Shown here piece after piece: positions 49,254-57,657 of a stretch of DNA of 64,000 nt (the first letter of the stretch is position 1; every line of letters starts with the position of its first letter). The position numbers were made by a program, and so were the translations under genes. The stretch covers positions 124,001-188,000 of the forward strand of contig JAIKWZ010000051.1 of assembly GCA_024684375.1 (NCBI GenBank), read 5' to 3'. The DNA comes from Clostridiales bacterium. Lineage in GTDB: Bacteria; Bacillota; Clostridia; Christensenellales; Aristaeellaceae. The notes beneath the pieces are model-generated. The model ran no database searches, had not been told where the DNA came from, and was given only the letters and a program-made list of their open reading frames with translations.

Positions 49254-51835
49254 TTGGCCTGCTTCCCCCTGTACGCGTCTGCCAGCGCGGTTTTCACGCT
49301 GGTTTGAGTGCGTCCTTGCGACAGCTTCTGTATTAGGGCGCGGATCTCCTCACCGGAAGCGGCGATCTCGTTTTTGAGTTCACGGGCGCTCATCCTCAGG
49401 GCGCCGGCGCCAAGGATGATGAGCTGCTCCAGCCCATCGCCGGTGGCGACCCTGACGCGGTAGTCCCGGCTCAGATCGTGAGCCATTTTTTCAATGTAAC
49501 TGTCTGCGGTCTGCGCTTCTTTGGTGTAGACGATGTCTATGTTGCTGTAATGCTCATACTTGCCGGGATTGCCTTTGACCTTGTAGGCGTCAAACACGAG
49601 TATCAGCCTGACGCCGCGGTGGGAAGCGAAGTTGTCCAGCATCTGCGTAAGGACACTGCGGGCGATCTCCACGTCGCAGGCGGCCAATTCCCTTAATTCA
49701 TCCCAGGCGAATATGATATTGTACCCGTCTACCAGCAGGTATTCCGGCTTTTTGGGTATGGAGATCACCTGAGTTTCGGGCGGAGGAGCGCTGCGGGGCT
49801 TTTCAAGGGCGCGGGGAGCGATCTTTCCGTAGGTACGCTCGAAGATCAGCCTCAGCTGCTCGTCCAGGTCGGCCCCCTGCAAGGAAGGGGCGGGGCTTTC
49901 GCTCCTGCCGGCGGCACGTCGGATATTCGGCTGCAGGTGCATATGCCTGTCCGCTTCCCGCCAGTTTACTATCACACCGGCCCCGTGGGAGCAGAACACG
50001 CTGTCGGCGGGGTTTTCCGTGTCTTTTTCAGCGTCATAGCCGGACTCAGTGACCAGAGCCGCTTGATCCGGAGACGGAAGGTAGCCGGCGAAGGTCTCGC
50101 TGACCCTGCCAAGCCCTCGGCTGTAGATACTGACCTCGCGGGGGTAGGAGTGGGCGAGGCGGACAGGCAGGCTGGCTGAGATCACGCTCTCGCCTGCGGG
50201 GTTAGTTTCGCTTTGGAACGTCTGTCCCATGCGGCTGATGTCGCTCATTGCGCGTCCGGAGTATTCCTGCGGAAGTGTGATGGTCATGCGGGTGTAAGGC
50301 TCCAAAAGCACGTTCTCGGCTTTCATGAGCGCCTGTCTGACTGCCCGGTAGGTAGCCTGGCGGAAATCGCCGCCCTCAGTGTGCTTCAGGTGCGCCCGGC
50401 CCGCGGTCAGAACGAACCGGACGTCGGTCAGGGGGGAGCCGGTGAGCACGCCCGCAAAGCGCCTTTCGGTAAGATGGGTAAATATCAGCCTTTGCCAGGA
50501 CAGGGCCAGATCGTCTGTGCTGACTTCGCTGTCCAGCTCTATGCCGGAGCCGTGAGGCAGGGGCTCGAGCCGCAGATGCACCTCGGCGTAATGCCTTAAA
50601 GGTTCATAATGTCCCGCACCGTCCACACTGGAAGCGACAGTCTCCCTGTAGATGATGGAACCTTCCTCAAAGCCCACGTTAAGCCCGAAACGCTGAAAAA
50701 GTGTGGTTTTCAGCACTTCCAGCGCCACGTCTCCCATGACCTGCACGGTTATGCGCGCGCTGCGTTCGTTCCACTTAACGCCAAGCAGAGGGTCTTCCTC
50801 TTCGAGTATCCTGAACTTTGTGAGCGCTTCATGGGGATCGCTGCCTTCCTCCAGCTTAACGCGCCATTCAAACAGCGGCTGAGTGAGAGGCGCGGCGGCT
50901 GTGCCTTCGCCCAATGTGCACCCCGAGCTGAGCCCCTTTATCCCGCACAGCGTGCACACACAGGGCGCCGAAACGCAGTCCGCCTGAGTGTATTTTTCGC
51001 CTGAATACAGGCGTATGGCAGTGATCTTCTCGTCTCCTAGGGGTGTCTTCAGGCTGTCGCGGGCACGCAGAGTGCCGCCTGTGAGCTTGATGAATGTGAG
51101 GCGCTCGCCCTTTGCGTCCCGCTGGATCTTGTACGCTTTCAGCGCAAGATCGGGCGAAACAGGGCCGGGAAGCGCGTACAGATCCAGCGTGTCGAGCAGC
51201 GAGGCTGTGCCCTCGTGCCTGAGTGCGCTTCCGAAGCACACGGGGAACAGGCAGCGGGAAGCGATGGCCGCCGAAACGACAGAATTGTCCAGCTGTCCGG
51301 TCTCCAGATACGCGGCAAGCGCGGCGTCATCGCTTTCGGCTGCCAGATCGGCAAAGCCCGTGGAACCGCATTCCTGCGCAAGGGGGGAGAGGCGCGCGCG
51401 GATATCATTGAGCACCGACACCGAGTCGGCGCCTGGCATGTCCATTTTGTTTACGAAAATGAATGTGGGCACGCGGTAACTCTCAAGCATTTTCCAGAGG
51501 GTGAGAGTATGCGCCTGCACGCTCTCGGGAGCGCTGACGACAAGCACGCAGACGTCCAGTACGCTCAGGGCTCGCTCGGTCTCGCCTGTAAAATCCACAT
51601 GCCCGGGTGTGTCTATAAGGGTGAAATGGGTGTTTTTGTAGTCGAACACGGCGTTTTTGGCAAGGATGGTTATGCCGCGCCGCCTCTCCTCGGGCTCGGT
51701 ATCCAGAAAGCTGTCCCTTTTGTCCACCCTGCCTGCTGTGCGGATCGCGCCGCTCATCAGCAGCAAAGACTCGGTCAGCGTGGTCTTGCCGGCGTCCACA
51801 TGCGCCAGCACGCCCACTGCGATCTGCTTTGCCAT
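49250..51835 (-). CDS. TetM/EF-G-like translational GTPase fused to Rae1/YacP NYN ribonuclease
   Basis: 861 aa from ATG 51835 (GGGGG upstream; open to 51889). Residues 1-690 follow the ribosomal-protection-protein order: G1 AHVDAGKTTL (11-20), switch GITI, G3 DTPGHVDF, G4 NKMD, then EF-G-like domains II-V (EVHLRLEPLPHGSGIEL, VRFVLTAGRAHLKHT, LEPYTRMTITLPQEYSGRAMSD). Residues 698-861 are a YacP/Rae1-type NYN (PIN-like) nuclease with its acidic site: Asp703 (VDGYNI), Asp749, Asp778 (TADSYIE) and Asp800 (TGDGLEQ). Rae1 enters the ribosomal A site to cut mRNA. The fusion suggests a GTPase that delivers a nuclease to ribosomes; tetracycline resistance is not implied. It is first in a five-gene operon. 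Confidence 0.92.
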   Translation of the reverse strand: MAKQIAVGVLAHVDAGKTTLTESLLLMSGAIRTAGRVDKRDSFLDTEPEERRRGITILAKNAVFDYKNTHFTLIDTPGHVDFTGETERALSVLDVCVLVVSAPESVQAHTLTLWKMLESYRVPTFIFVNKMDMPGADSVSVLNDIRARLSPLAQECGSTGFADLAAESDDAALAAYLETGQLDNSVVSAAIASRCLFPVCFGSALRHEGTASLLDTLDLYALPGPVSPDLALKAYKIQRDAKGERLTFIKLTGGTLRARDSLKTPLGDEKITAIRLYSGEKYTQADCVSAPCVCTLCGIKGLSSGCTLGEGTAAAPLTQPLFEWRVKLEEGSDPHEALTKFRILEEEDPLLGVKWNERSARITVQVMGDVALEVLKTTLFQRFGLNVGFEEGSIIYRETVASSVDGAGHYEPLRHYAEVHLRLEPLPHGSGIELDSEVSTDDLALSWQRLIFTHLTERRFAGVLTGSPLTDVRFVLTAGRAHLKHTEGGDFRQATYRAVRQALMKAENVLLEPYTRMTITLPQEYSGRAMSDISRMGQTFQSETNPAGESVISASLPVRLAHSYPREVSIYSRGLGRVSETFAGYLPSPDQAALVTESGYDAEKDTENPADSVFCSHGAGVIVNWREADRHMHLQPNIRRAAGRSESPAPSLQGADLDEQLRLIFERTYGKIAPRALEKPRSAPPPETQVISIPKKPEYLLVDGYNIIFAWDELRELAACDVEIARSVLTQMLDNFASHRGVRLILVFDAYKVKGNPGKYEHYSNIDIVYTKEAQTADSYIEKMAHDLSRDYRVRVATGDGLEQLIILGAGALRMSARELKNEIAASGEEIRALIQKLSQGRTQTSVKTALADAYRGKQAK

Positions 51836-51860
51836 ACATACCCCCAATATAATTATGATA

Positions 51861-51889
51861 ATTATACTGCATTTAGCATGTATTGGCAA
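51861..51889 (-). promoter_or_regulatory. Promoter of the GTPase-NYN operon
   Basis: Minus strand: TTGCCA (51889-51884), 17-bp spacer, TATAAT (51866-51861), 26 bp before the start codon, so a short leader without room for a tetM-type attenuator. The divergent prfC gene starts at 52005; a TATACT at 51968-51973 could be its -10 but lacks a paired -35. Confidence 0.75.
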
Positions 51890-52004
51890 GCTGATGAGGA
51901 TATGCGGAAATATTAACCAAAAAACAGAGCGTATCCGATAGACAAAAACCGCGCAAATGTAATAAAATATACTGTTGAATTGTGCATAGAAGGAGGAGCG
52001 CAGC

Positions 52005-53633
52005 GTGGCTCACCCCGAATTAAGCTTTGAAACTCAAAGGCGAAGGACCTTTGCCATAATATCTCACCCCGACGCGGGCAAAACCACCCTTACCGAGAAA
52101 CTGCTTCTGTACGGCGGCGCGATCCGGCAGGCCGGTTCGGTCAAGGCAAGGAAGGCCGCACGTCACGCGACCAGCGACTGGATGGAGATAGAAAAGCAGA
52201 GGGGCATCAGCGTCACCTCTTCTGCCATGCAGTTCGATTTTGACGGCTACCGCATCAACATACTGGACACTCCCGGCCATCAGGACTTTTCCGAGGATAC
52301 ATACCGCACCCTTGTGGCGGCGGACAGCGCGGTCATGCTTATAGACTGCGCCAAGGGCGTCGAGGAACAGACCATAAAGCTGTTCAAGGTGTGCCGCATG
52401 CGCTCCATACCGATATTCACATTTGTGAACAAGCTGGACAGGGCAGGCAAGGATCCGTTTGAACTGATGGAAGAACTGGAGACGGTGCTGGGCATACGTT
52501 CATGCCCGGTGTCCTGGCCGATAGGTCAGCACGGTGACGATTTCAAGGGTGTATACCACAGGGATACCCGCATGGTGGAGCTTTACACAGGCGGCAATCA
52601 CGGGCAGAACTTCGTCTCCGTCCAGTCTTTGTCGCTAGACGATCCTGCTCTACCCGAGACGATAGGCCGGAGTTATTATGACAAGCTTATCGAAGATACG
52701 GAGCTGCTGGACGTGGCGGGCGACGAATTCGATCTGGACAAGATTTTAAACGGCCAGCTTACGCCTATGTTCTTCGGCTCGGCTTTCAACAATTTTGGTG
52801 TGGAGCCCTTCCTTAAGCGCTTTCTGTCCTACACCAAAAGTCCCACCCCCAGGGTGTCTGATCAGGGAGAGATCGCCCCGGACAGCGAGAAGTTCACGGG
52901 TTTCATTTTCAAGATCCAGGCAAACATGAACCCCGCCCACAGGGACCGCCTCGCGTTCATGAGGGTATGCAGCGGCGTGTTCGAAAAAGGCATGACCGTG
53001 TGGCATTCCTCCAGCGGAGAGAAGATCAAACTGGCGCAGCCGCAGCAGTTTATGGCCCAGGAGCACGAGACTGTGGATCTGGCCTATCCGGGGGATATAA
53101 TCGGGCTGTTCGATCCCGGCATTTTCCGCCTGGGAGACACCCTTTGCACGGGAACACCCGTAAGGTACTCGGGCATACCCCTGTTCGCCCCGGAATTCTT
53201 TTCACGCGTCAGCCCGGTGGACAGCATGAAGCGCAAGCAGTTCTTGAAAGGCATAACCCAGCTGTCACAGGAGGGCGCGGTGCAGACATTCAAACGCCCG
53301 GGCATTGGCCGCGAGGAGATGATAGCGGGCGTAGTCGGCGTGCTTCAGATGGATGTGCTGGAGTATCGGCTGAAGAGCGAATACGGGGTCGAGCTGAGCC
53401 GGGAGACTCTGCCTTACAGATATGTAAGATGGATCAAGGAGTCTCCGAAGCCGGTGGATAAATTAAGGTTGCCCTCGACTACTGTCCCCGCGGTGGACAG
53501 GGCGGGCAGGGATGTGCTGTTCTTTGAAAACGAGTGGTCCATCCGCCTGTGCTGTGAAAACAATAAGGGACTGGAGCTTAATGAGACTGCCGACCGGGCC
53601 GAAGCGGACGACATAGACGATTTTGGGAGGTAA
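52005..53633 (+). CDS. prfC: Peptide chain release factor 3
   Basis: 542 aa, GTG start with AAGGAGGAG upstream. RF3 signatures: ISHPDAGKTTLTEKLL, KARKAARHATSDWMEIEKQR (switch I typical of RF3), ILDTPGHQDFSEDTYRTL, VNKLDR, then domain II/III with FIFKIQANMNPAHRDR and the end EYGVELSRE. The GTPase recycles RF1/RF2 after peptide release. It heads the long plus-strand gene run, divergent from another translational GTPase. Confidence 0.96.
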   Translation: MAHPELSFETQRRRTFAIISHPDAGKTTLTEKLLLYGGAIRQAGSVKARKAARHATSDWMEIEKQRGISVTSSAMQFDFDGYRINILDTPGHQDFSEDTYRTLVAADSAVMLIDCAKGVEEQTIKLFKVCRMRSIPIFTFVNKLDRAGKDPFELMEELETVLGIRSCPVSWPIGQHGDDFKGVYHRDTRMVELYTGGNHGQNFVSVQSLSLDDPALPETIGRSYYDKLIEDTELLDVAGDEFDLDKILNGQLTPMFFGSAFNNFGVEPFLKRFLSYTKSPTPRVSDQGEIAPDSEKFTGFIFKIQANMNPAHRDRLAFMRVCSGVFEKGMTVWHSSSGEKIKLAQPQQFMAQEHETVDLAYPGDIIGLFDPGIFRLGDTLCTGTPVRYSGIPLFAPEFFSRVSPVDSMKRKQFLKGITQLSQEGAVQTFKRPGIGREEMIAGVVGVLQMDVLEYRLKSEYGVELSRETLPYRYVRWIKESPKPVDKLRLPSTTVPAVDRAGRDVLFFENEWSIRLCCENNKGLELNETADRAEADDIDDFGR

Positions 53634-53638
53634 ACAGC

Positions 53639-54694
53639 GTGACGACCCACGAGCGCTTTACCCGGATGTATCAGCACAGGGAGGCGGACAGGGTGCCCTA
53701 CAGGGATTATCCCTGGCAGGAGACCCTGGAACGCTGGATAAGCGAAGGACTTCCCACAAGAGACTATCTGGCGTATTTCGATCTGGACAAAACCGCGTCG
53801 ATAAGCGTGGACAATTCGCCCCGTCTGCCCGCAAAGGTGATCGAGGAAAACGACGAATTCGTGATATCAACGACCCCTTGGGGCGCAACGCGCAGAAATT
53901 TCAAACATCACACAACCACACCGGAACCGCTGGGCTTTCAGGTGACGACACCGGACGAATGGCTCAAGATCAAGGAGCGAATTGCCCCCACACGTGACAG
54001 GATCCCCTGGGACTACCTGCAAAAGAATTACAGGCAGTGGAGGAACGAGGGCAGATGGATCACAGGCGGACTCTGGTTCGGGTTTGACATAACCCATTCA
54101 GGCATGGTGGGCACGGAGAACCTTCTATTCGCCATGAAGGATGAGCCCGAATGGGTGATGGATATGTTTGAGACCGAGCTGGATACCGACCTGAAGCTTA
54201 TGGACATGGTCTGGGAAGCCGGGTACACATTTGACGAGCTTACCTGGCCGGACGACATGGGCTATAAGGGTACGCAGTTTTTCTCCCTGAGCACATACAG
54301 GGAGCTGCTTAAGCCGTTCCACCAGAGGGCTATCGACTGGGGACACGCCCACGGCTGTTTCGTGCACCTGCATTCCTGCGGCAACATAATGCCCCTTGTG
54401 CCCGAGCTGGTGGATATGGGGCTTGACGGGCTTAATCCGCTGGAGGTCAAGGCGGGCATGCAGCCTGAGGAGCTGAAAAGAAGATATGGAGACAGGCTGC
54501 TGTTCCATGGGGGCACGAACGCGGCCCGCTGGCACGAGCTGGATGTGATCCTTCCCCAGATACGCGAGCTGGTGCCCCGAATGATGGAAAACGGAGGCTA
54601 CGTGTTTTCTTCCGACCATTCCATCCCTGCACAGGTCAGCCTGAAGGCATTTACGGAGATAATAAAAACATACAAGGAAGTCGGCACATACTGA
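53639..54694 (+). CDS. Uroporphyrinogen-decarboxylase-like protein (URO-D/methyltransferase superfamily)
   Basis: 351 aa, GTG start with GGGAGG upstream. The URO-D fold is indicated by TTHERFTRMYQHREADRVPY at the start, VHLHSCGNIMPLVPELVDMGLDGLNPLE and LLFHGGTN before the last strands. In anaerobes such genes often encode corrinoid or demethylase-type methyltransferases rather than HemE; the HSCG motif could place a zinc-binding Cys. No hem genes or corrinoid protein are adjacent. It sits between two translational GTPase genes, 5 bp after prfC. Confidence 0.82.
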   Translation: MTTHERFTRMYQHREADRVPYRDYPWQETLERWISEGLPTRDYLAYFDLDKTASISVDNSPRLPAKVIEENDEFVISTTPWGATRRNFKHHTTTPEPLGFQVTTPDEWLKIKERIAPTRDRIPWDYLQKNYRQWRNEGRWITGGLWFGFDITHSGMVGTENLLFAMKDEPEWVMDMFETELDTDLKLMDMVWEAGYTFDELTWPDDMGYKGTQFFSLSTYRELLKPFHQRAIDWGHAHGCFVHLHSCGNIMPLVPELVDMGLDGLNPLEVKAGMQPEELKRRYGDRLLFHGGTNAARWHELDVILPQIRELVPRMMENGGYVFSSDHSIPAQVSLKAFTEIIKTYKEVGTY

Positions 54695-54718
54695 CGCGTC
54701 GGAAAAGAGGATAAAGCT

Positions 54719-56548
54719 TTGAAAATCGTAAGGGAAGACTTAAGAAACATCGCCATAATCGCACACGTCGATCACGGCAAGACCACACTGGTGGACGAGA
54801 TGCTCAAGCAGTCGGGCGTGTTCAGGGAAAACCAGCAGGTGACCGAGCGCGTGATGGACTCCAATGACCTTGAGCGGGAACGCGGGATAACCATCCTGTC
54901 AAAGAACACCGCCATACACTACAAGGGCGTAAAGATAAACGTAGTGGACACCCCCGGCCACGCGGACTTCGGCGGCGAAGTGGAGCGCGTGCTCAAAATG
55001 GTGGGCGGCGTGCTTTTGCTGGTGGACAGTTTTGAAGGGCCCATGCCGCAGACGCGTTTCGTGCTCAAAAAGGCGCTGGAACTGTCATTGCCTGTGATAA
55101 TCGTGGTCAACAAGATGGACAGACCTGACCAGCGCTGCCGCGAAGTGGTGGACGAGACGCTGGAATTGCTGCTGGAACTGGACGCCAGCGACGAGCAGCT
55201 GGACTCTCCCGTAGTGTTCTGCTCAGGCAGGACGGGCGTGGCGACGCTGGATCTGGACACTCCCGCGGTCAACCTTATTCCGCTGTTCGATACGATACTG
55301 GAGCACATTCCCGCTCCCAGCGGAGACGACGAGGCGAGCCTGCAGCTGCTCATCTCAACTATCGATTACAATGACTATGTCGGAAGGATAGGTATCGGGC
55401 GCATAGAGCGCGGCACGATCAAGGCGGGGCAGATGGCGGTCAGGTGCGTGTACGGGCAGAGCTTCGTATCTCCCGCGGCGAGGCTGGGCGGACTGTTCGA
55501 ATTCGATGGACTCAAGCGCATCCCCTGCGAGATGGCAAAGGTCGGCGATATAGTGGCCGTGACCGGCTTTGGTGACCTGGCGATCGGAGACACCATCTGC
55601 GACGTGGCGATGGCTGACCCGCTGCCTTTCGTGAAGATCAGCGAGCCAACCGTGAGCATGGACTTTGTGGTGAACGATTCTCCGTTTGCCGGTACGGAAG
55701 GCACTTACGTCACCAGTCGCCACTTAAGGGCAAGGCTGTTCAAGGAAATGCAGACGGACGTGTCTTTAAGGGTGGAGGATGGCGAGACCACCGACACTTT
55801 CAAGGTCTCCGGCAGAGGCGAACTGCATCTGTCCATCCTTATCGAGACCATGCGCCGGCAGGGCTACGAATTCGCCGTCACCAAGCCTACCGTGCTGTTT
55901 AAGGAAATAGACGGTGTAAAGTGCGAGCCCATGGAACAGCTGGTGTGCGACGTGCCCAGCGAGTACGCGGGCGCTGTAATAGAAAAGATCGGACGCAGGA
56001 AGGGTGTGCTGATAAGCATGGAAGGCATGGACAGGGTTCGCCTTGAGTTCAACGTGCCTTCAAGGGGACTTTTCGGATACAGAGGAGAATTCCTGACAGA
56101 TACCCGCGGAGAAGGCGTTATGAGCGCAGTGTTTTCCGGCTACGAGCCTTATAAAGGCGACATTCCCTCCCGCTCCTGCGGTTCGCTGGTGGCCTGGGAG
56201 ACGGGGGACACTACTTCCTATGCCATGTTTTATATACAGGACAGGGGCGAACTGTTTATTGAGCCGGGCACGAAAGTCTACACGGGCATGATCGTTGGCA
56301 AATCCTCACGCCCGGGAGATATAGACGTGAACGTGTGCAAGAAAAAGCACCTGACTTCCATCCGAAATTCCGCCTCCGCAGAAGAAGCCCTGAAAGTCAC
56401 GGGCATTCGCATACTTACTCTTGAGGAGGCAATGGATTACATTGACGAAGACGAGCTGGTGGAGATAACACCCAAGTCCATACGTATGCGCAAGAAGATC
56501 CTGGCGACCGAGGCGCGCAAAAAGCTGGAAGCCCGCAAAAAGAGCTGA
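54719..56548 (+). CDS. typA: Ribosome-associated GTPase TypA/BipA
   Basis: 609 aa, the usual length, starting at a TTG with GAGG upstream. G1 AHVDHGKTTLVDEMLKQSG, the DSNDLERERGITIL switch, DTPGHADFGGEVERVL and NKMDRP are diagnostic. Domains II, III and V and the BipA-specific C-terminus (VNVCKKKHLTSIRNS, MDYIDEDELVEITP) are intact. It aids 50S assembly and stress growth by a GTP-dependent ribosome contact. It is 1 bp from recF. Confidence 0.97.
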   Translation: MKIVREDLRNIAIIAHVDHGKTTLVDEMLKQSGVFRENQQVTERVMDSNDLERERGITILSKNTAIHYKGVKINVVDTPGHADFGGEVERVLKMVGGVLLLVDSFEGPMPQTRFVLKKALELSLPVIIVVNKMDRPDQRCREVVDETLELLLELDASDEQLDSPVVFCSGRTGVATLDLDTPAVNLIPLFDTILEHIPAPSGDDEASLQLLISTIDYNDYVGRIGIGRIERGTIKAGQMAVRCVYGQSFVSPAARLGGLFEFDGLKRIPCEMAKVGDIVAVTGFGDLAIGDTICDVAMADPLPFVKISEPTVSMDFVVNDSPFAGTEGTYVTSRHLRARLFKEMQTDVSLRVEDGETTDTFKVSGRGELHLSILIETMRRQGYEFAVTKPTVLFKEIDGVKCEPMEQLVCDVPSEYAGAVIEKIGRRKGVLISMEGMDRVRLEFNVPSRGLFGYRGEFLTDTRGEGVMSAVFSGYEPYKGDIPSRSCGSLVAWETGDTTSYAMFYIQDRGELFIEPGTKVYTGMIVGKSSRPGDIDVNVCKKKHLTSIRNSASAEEALKVTGIRILTLEEAMDYIDEDELVEITPKSIRMRKKILATEARKKLEARKKS

Positions 56549-56549
56549 G

Positions 56550-57656
56550 ATGCGCATTGAGAGCATAACGCTGAAAAACTTCAGAAATTATGTTCAGGCG
56601 TGTATCCAGCCCTGCGAGGGCGTGACCGTGCTTGCCGGCGCGAACGCCCAGGGCAAGACCAACGTGCTGGAAGCGATCCATTTGTGCTGTACCGGAAGGA
56701 GCCACCGCACTCCCCGTGACAAGGAAATGATCCGCGCGGGGCAGGACGAATGCTACGTAAAGGTCGCGGGCGTAAGGAATGACGGCAGCCACGAGGTGGA
56801 AGTCGCTATCGGTCAGCAGGGCAGACGCAGGATAAAGGTCAACGGCGCTCAGGTCAGCCGCAGCGGAGAAATGCTGGGGCATATCACGGGAGTCATGTTC
56901 AGCCCTGAGGATCTGCGCATGATAAAGGACGGACCCGCCGAGAGGCGCCGGTTTATAGACATGGAGCTGAGCCAGTTGCGTCCCAGGTATTACTATTCCC
57001 TGCAAAGGTACAACCGCGCGCTCAAGCAGCGCAATGCCCTGCTTAAGGAGATCGCCGCCGGTGCTCAGAGGGAAGAATGCCTTGATCCGTGGGATTCCGC
57101 GCTGGCCTTCACAGGCGCTGAGATAATGCACCTTAGAAAATGGTTCGTGGACATGCTGCTGGGCTTCGCTGCCGAGGTGCATTCGGATGTATCCGGAGGC
57201 AGCGAAAGGCTGTGCCTGGCGTATGAGCCCGACGCGCGCCTGTGCTCCATTCCGGAGGAGACCAGGGACGCGTACCTGACCGGATTGACGGAAAAGCGCG
57301 CTTCCGACATCAAACGCCAGGCGACGTGTATCGGCGTCCACAGGGACGACATGGGCGTGTTCATAAACGGGGACGACGCGCGCTTTTTCGCTTCGCAGGG
57401 ACAGGTCAGGACGTGCGCGCTGTCGCTCAAGCTGTCTGAGATCGAGATGATGCGGGCCGACTCGGGCGAAGCGCCGGTACTGATGCTGGACGACGTGATG
57501 AGCGAGCTGGACCCGGAAAGGCGCCGCCAGCTGGTCAAGCGTCTAAACGGCGTGCAGACCATAATCACCTGCACGGACAGGGATGACCTGGCGGGTGCAG
57601 ACATAGGGCGGCTGTTCAGCGTAAAAAACGCTGTGCTGACACGGGAAGGGGAATGA
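56550..57656 (+). CDS. recF: DNA replication/repair protein RecF
   Basis: 368 aa. N-terminal LKNFRNY and the Walker A loop GANAQGKTNVLEAIH, the family motif TGRSHR, the signature SxxGQ-like ASQGQVRTCALSLKL and Walker B PVLMLDDVMSELD. RecF loads RecA at gapped DNA with RecO and RecR. Often recF lies with dnaA and dnaN; here it is translationally close to typA (1 bp) and the malic enzyme gene (1 bp). Confidence 0.96.
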   Translation: MRIESITLKNFRNYVQACIQPCEGVTVLAGANAQGKTNVLEAIHLCCTGRSHRTPRDKEMIRAGQDECYVKVAGVRNDGSHEVEVAIGQQGRRRIKVNGAQVSRSGEMLGHITGVMFSPEDLRMIKDGPAERRRFIDMELSQLRPRYYYSLQRYNRALKQRNALLKEIAAGAQREECLDPWDSALAFTGAEIMHLRKWFVDMLLGFAAEVHSDVSGGSERLCLAYEPDARLCSIPEETRDAYLTGLTEKRASDIKRQATCIGVHRDDMGVFINGDDARFFASQGQVRTCALSLKLSEIEMMRADSGEAPVLMLDDVMSELDPERRRQLVKRLNGVQTIITCTDRDDLAGADIGRLFSVKNAVLTREGE

Positions 57657-57657
57657 A

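Noticed and set aside
49250-51835. Tetracycline-resistance gene (tetM/tetW type)
   Set aside because: Although similar in the GTPase part, it has a C-terminal nuclease domain, sits in a housekeeping-like operon, and has a 26-bp leader without room for a tetM-type attenuator. Resistance cannot be claimed.
51939-51973. Promoter for prfC (TAGACA ... TATACT)
   Set aside because: The boxes are 23 bp apart, too far for a sigma-A promoter; only the -10-like box is noted.
56550-57656. recF as a marker of the replication origin
   Set aside because: No dnaA, dnaN, gyrB or DnaA-box cluster is nearby; the gene sits in an operon with typA and malic enzyme.
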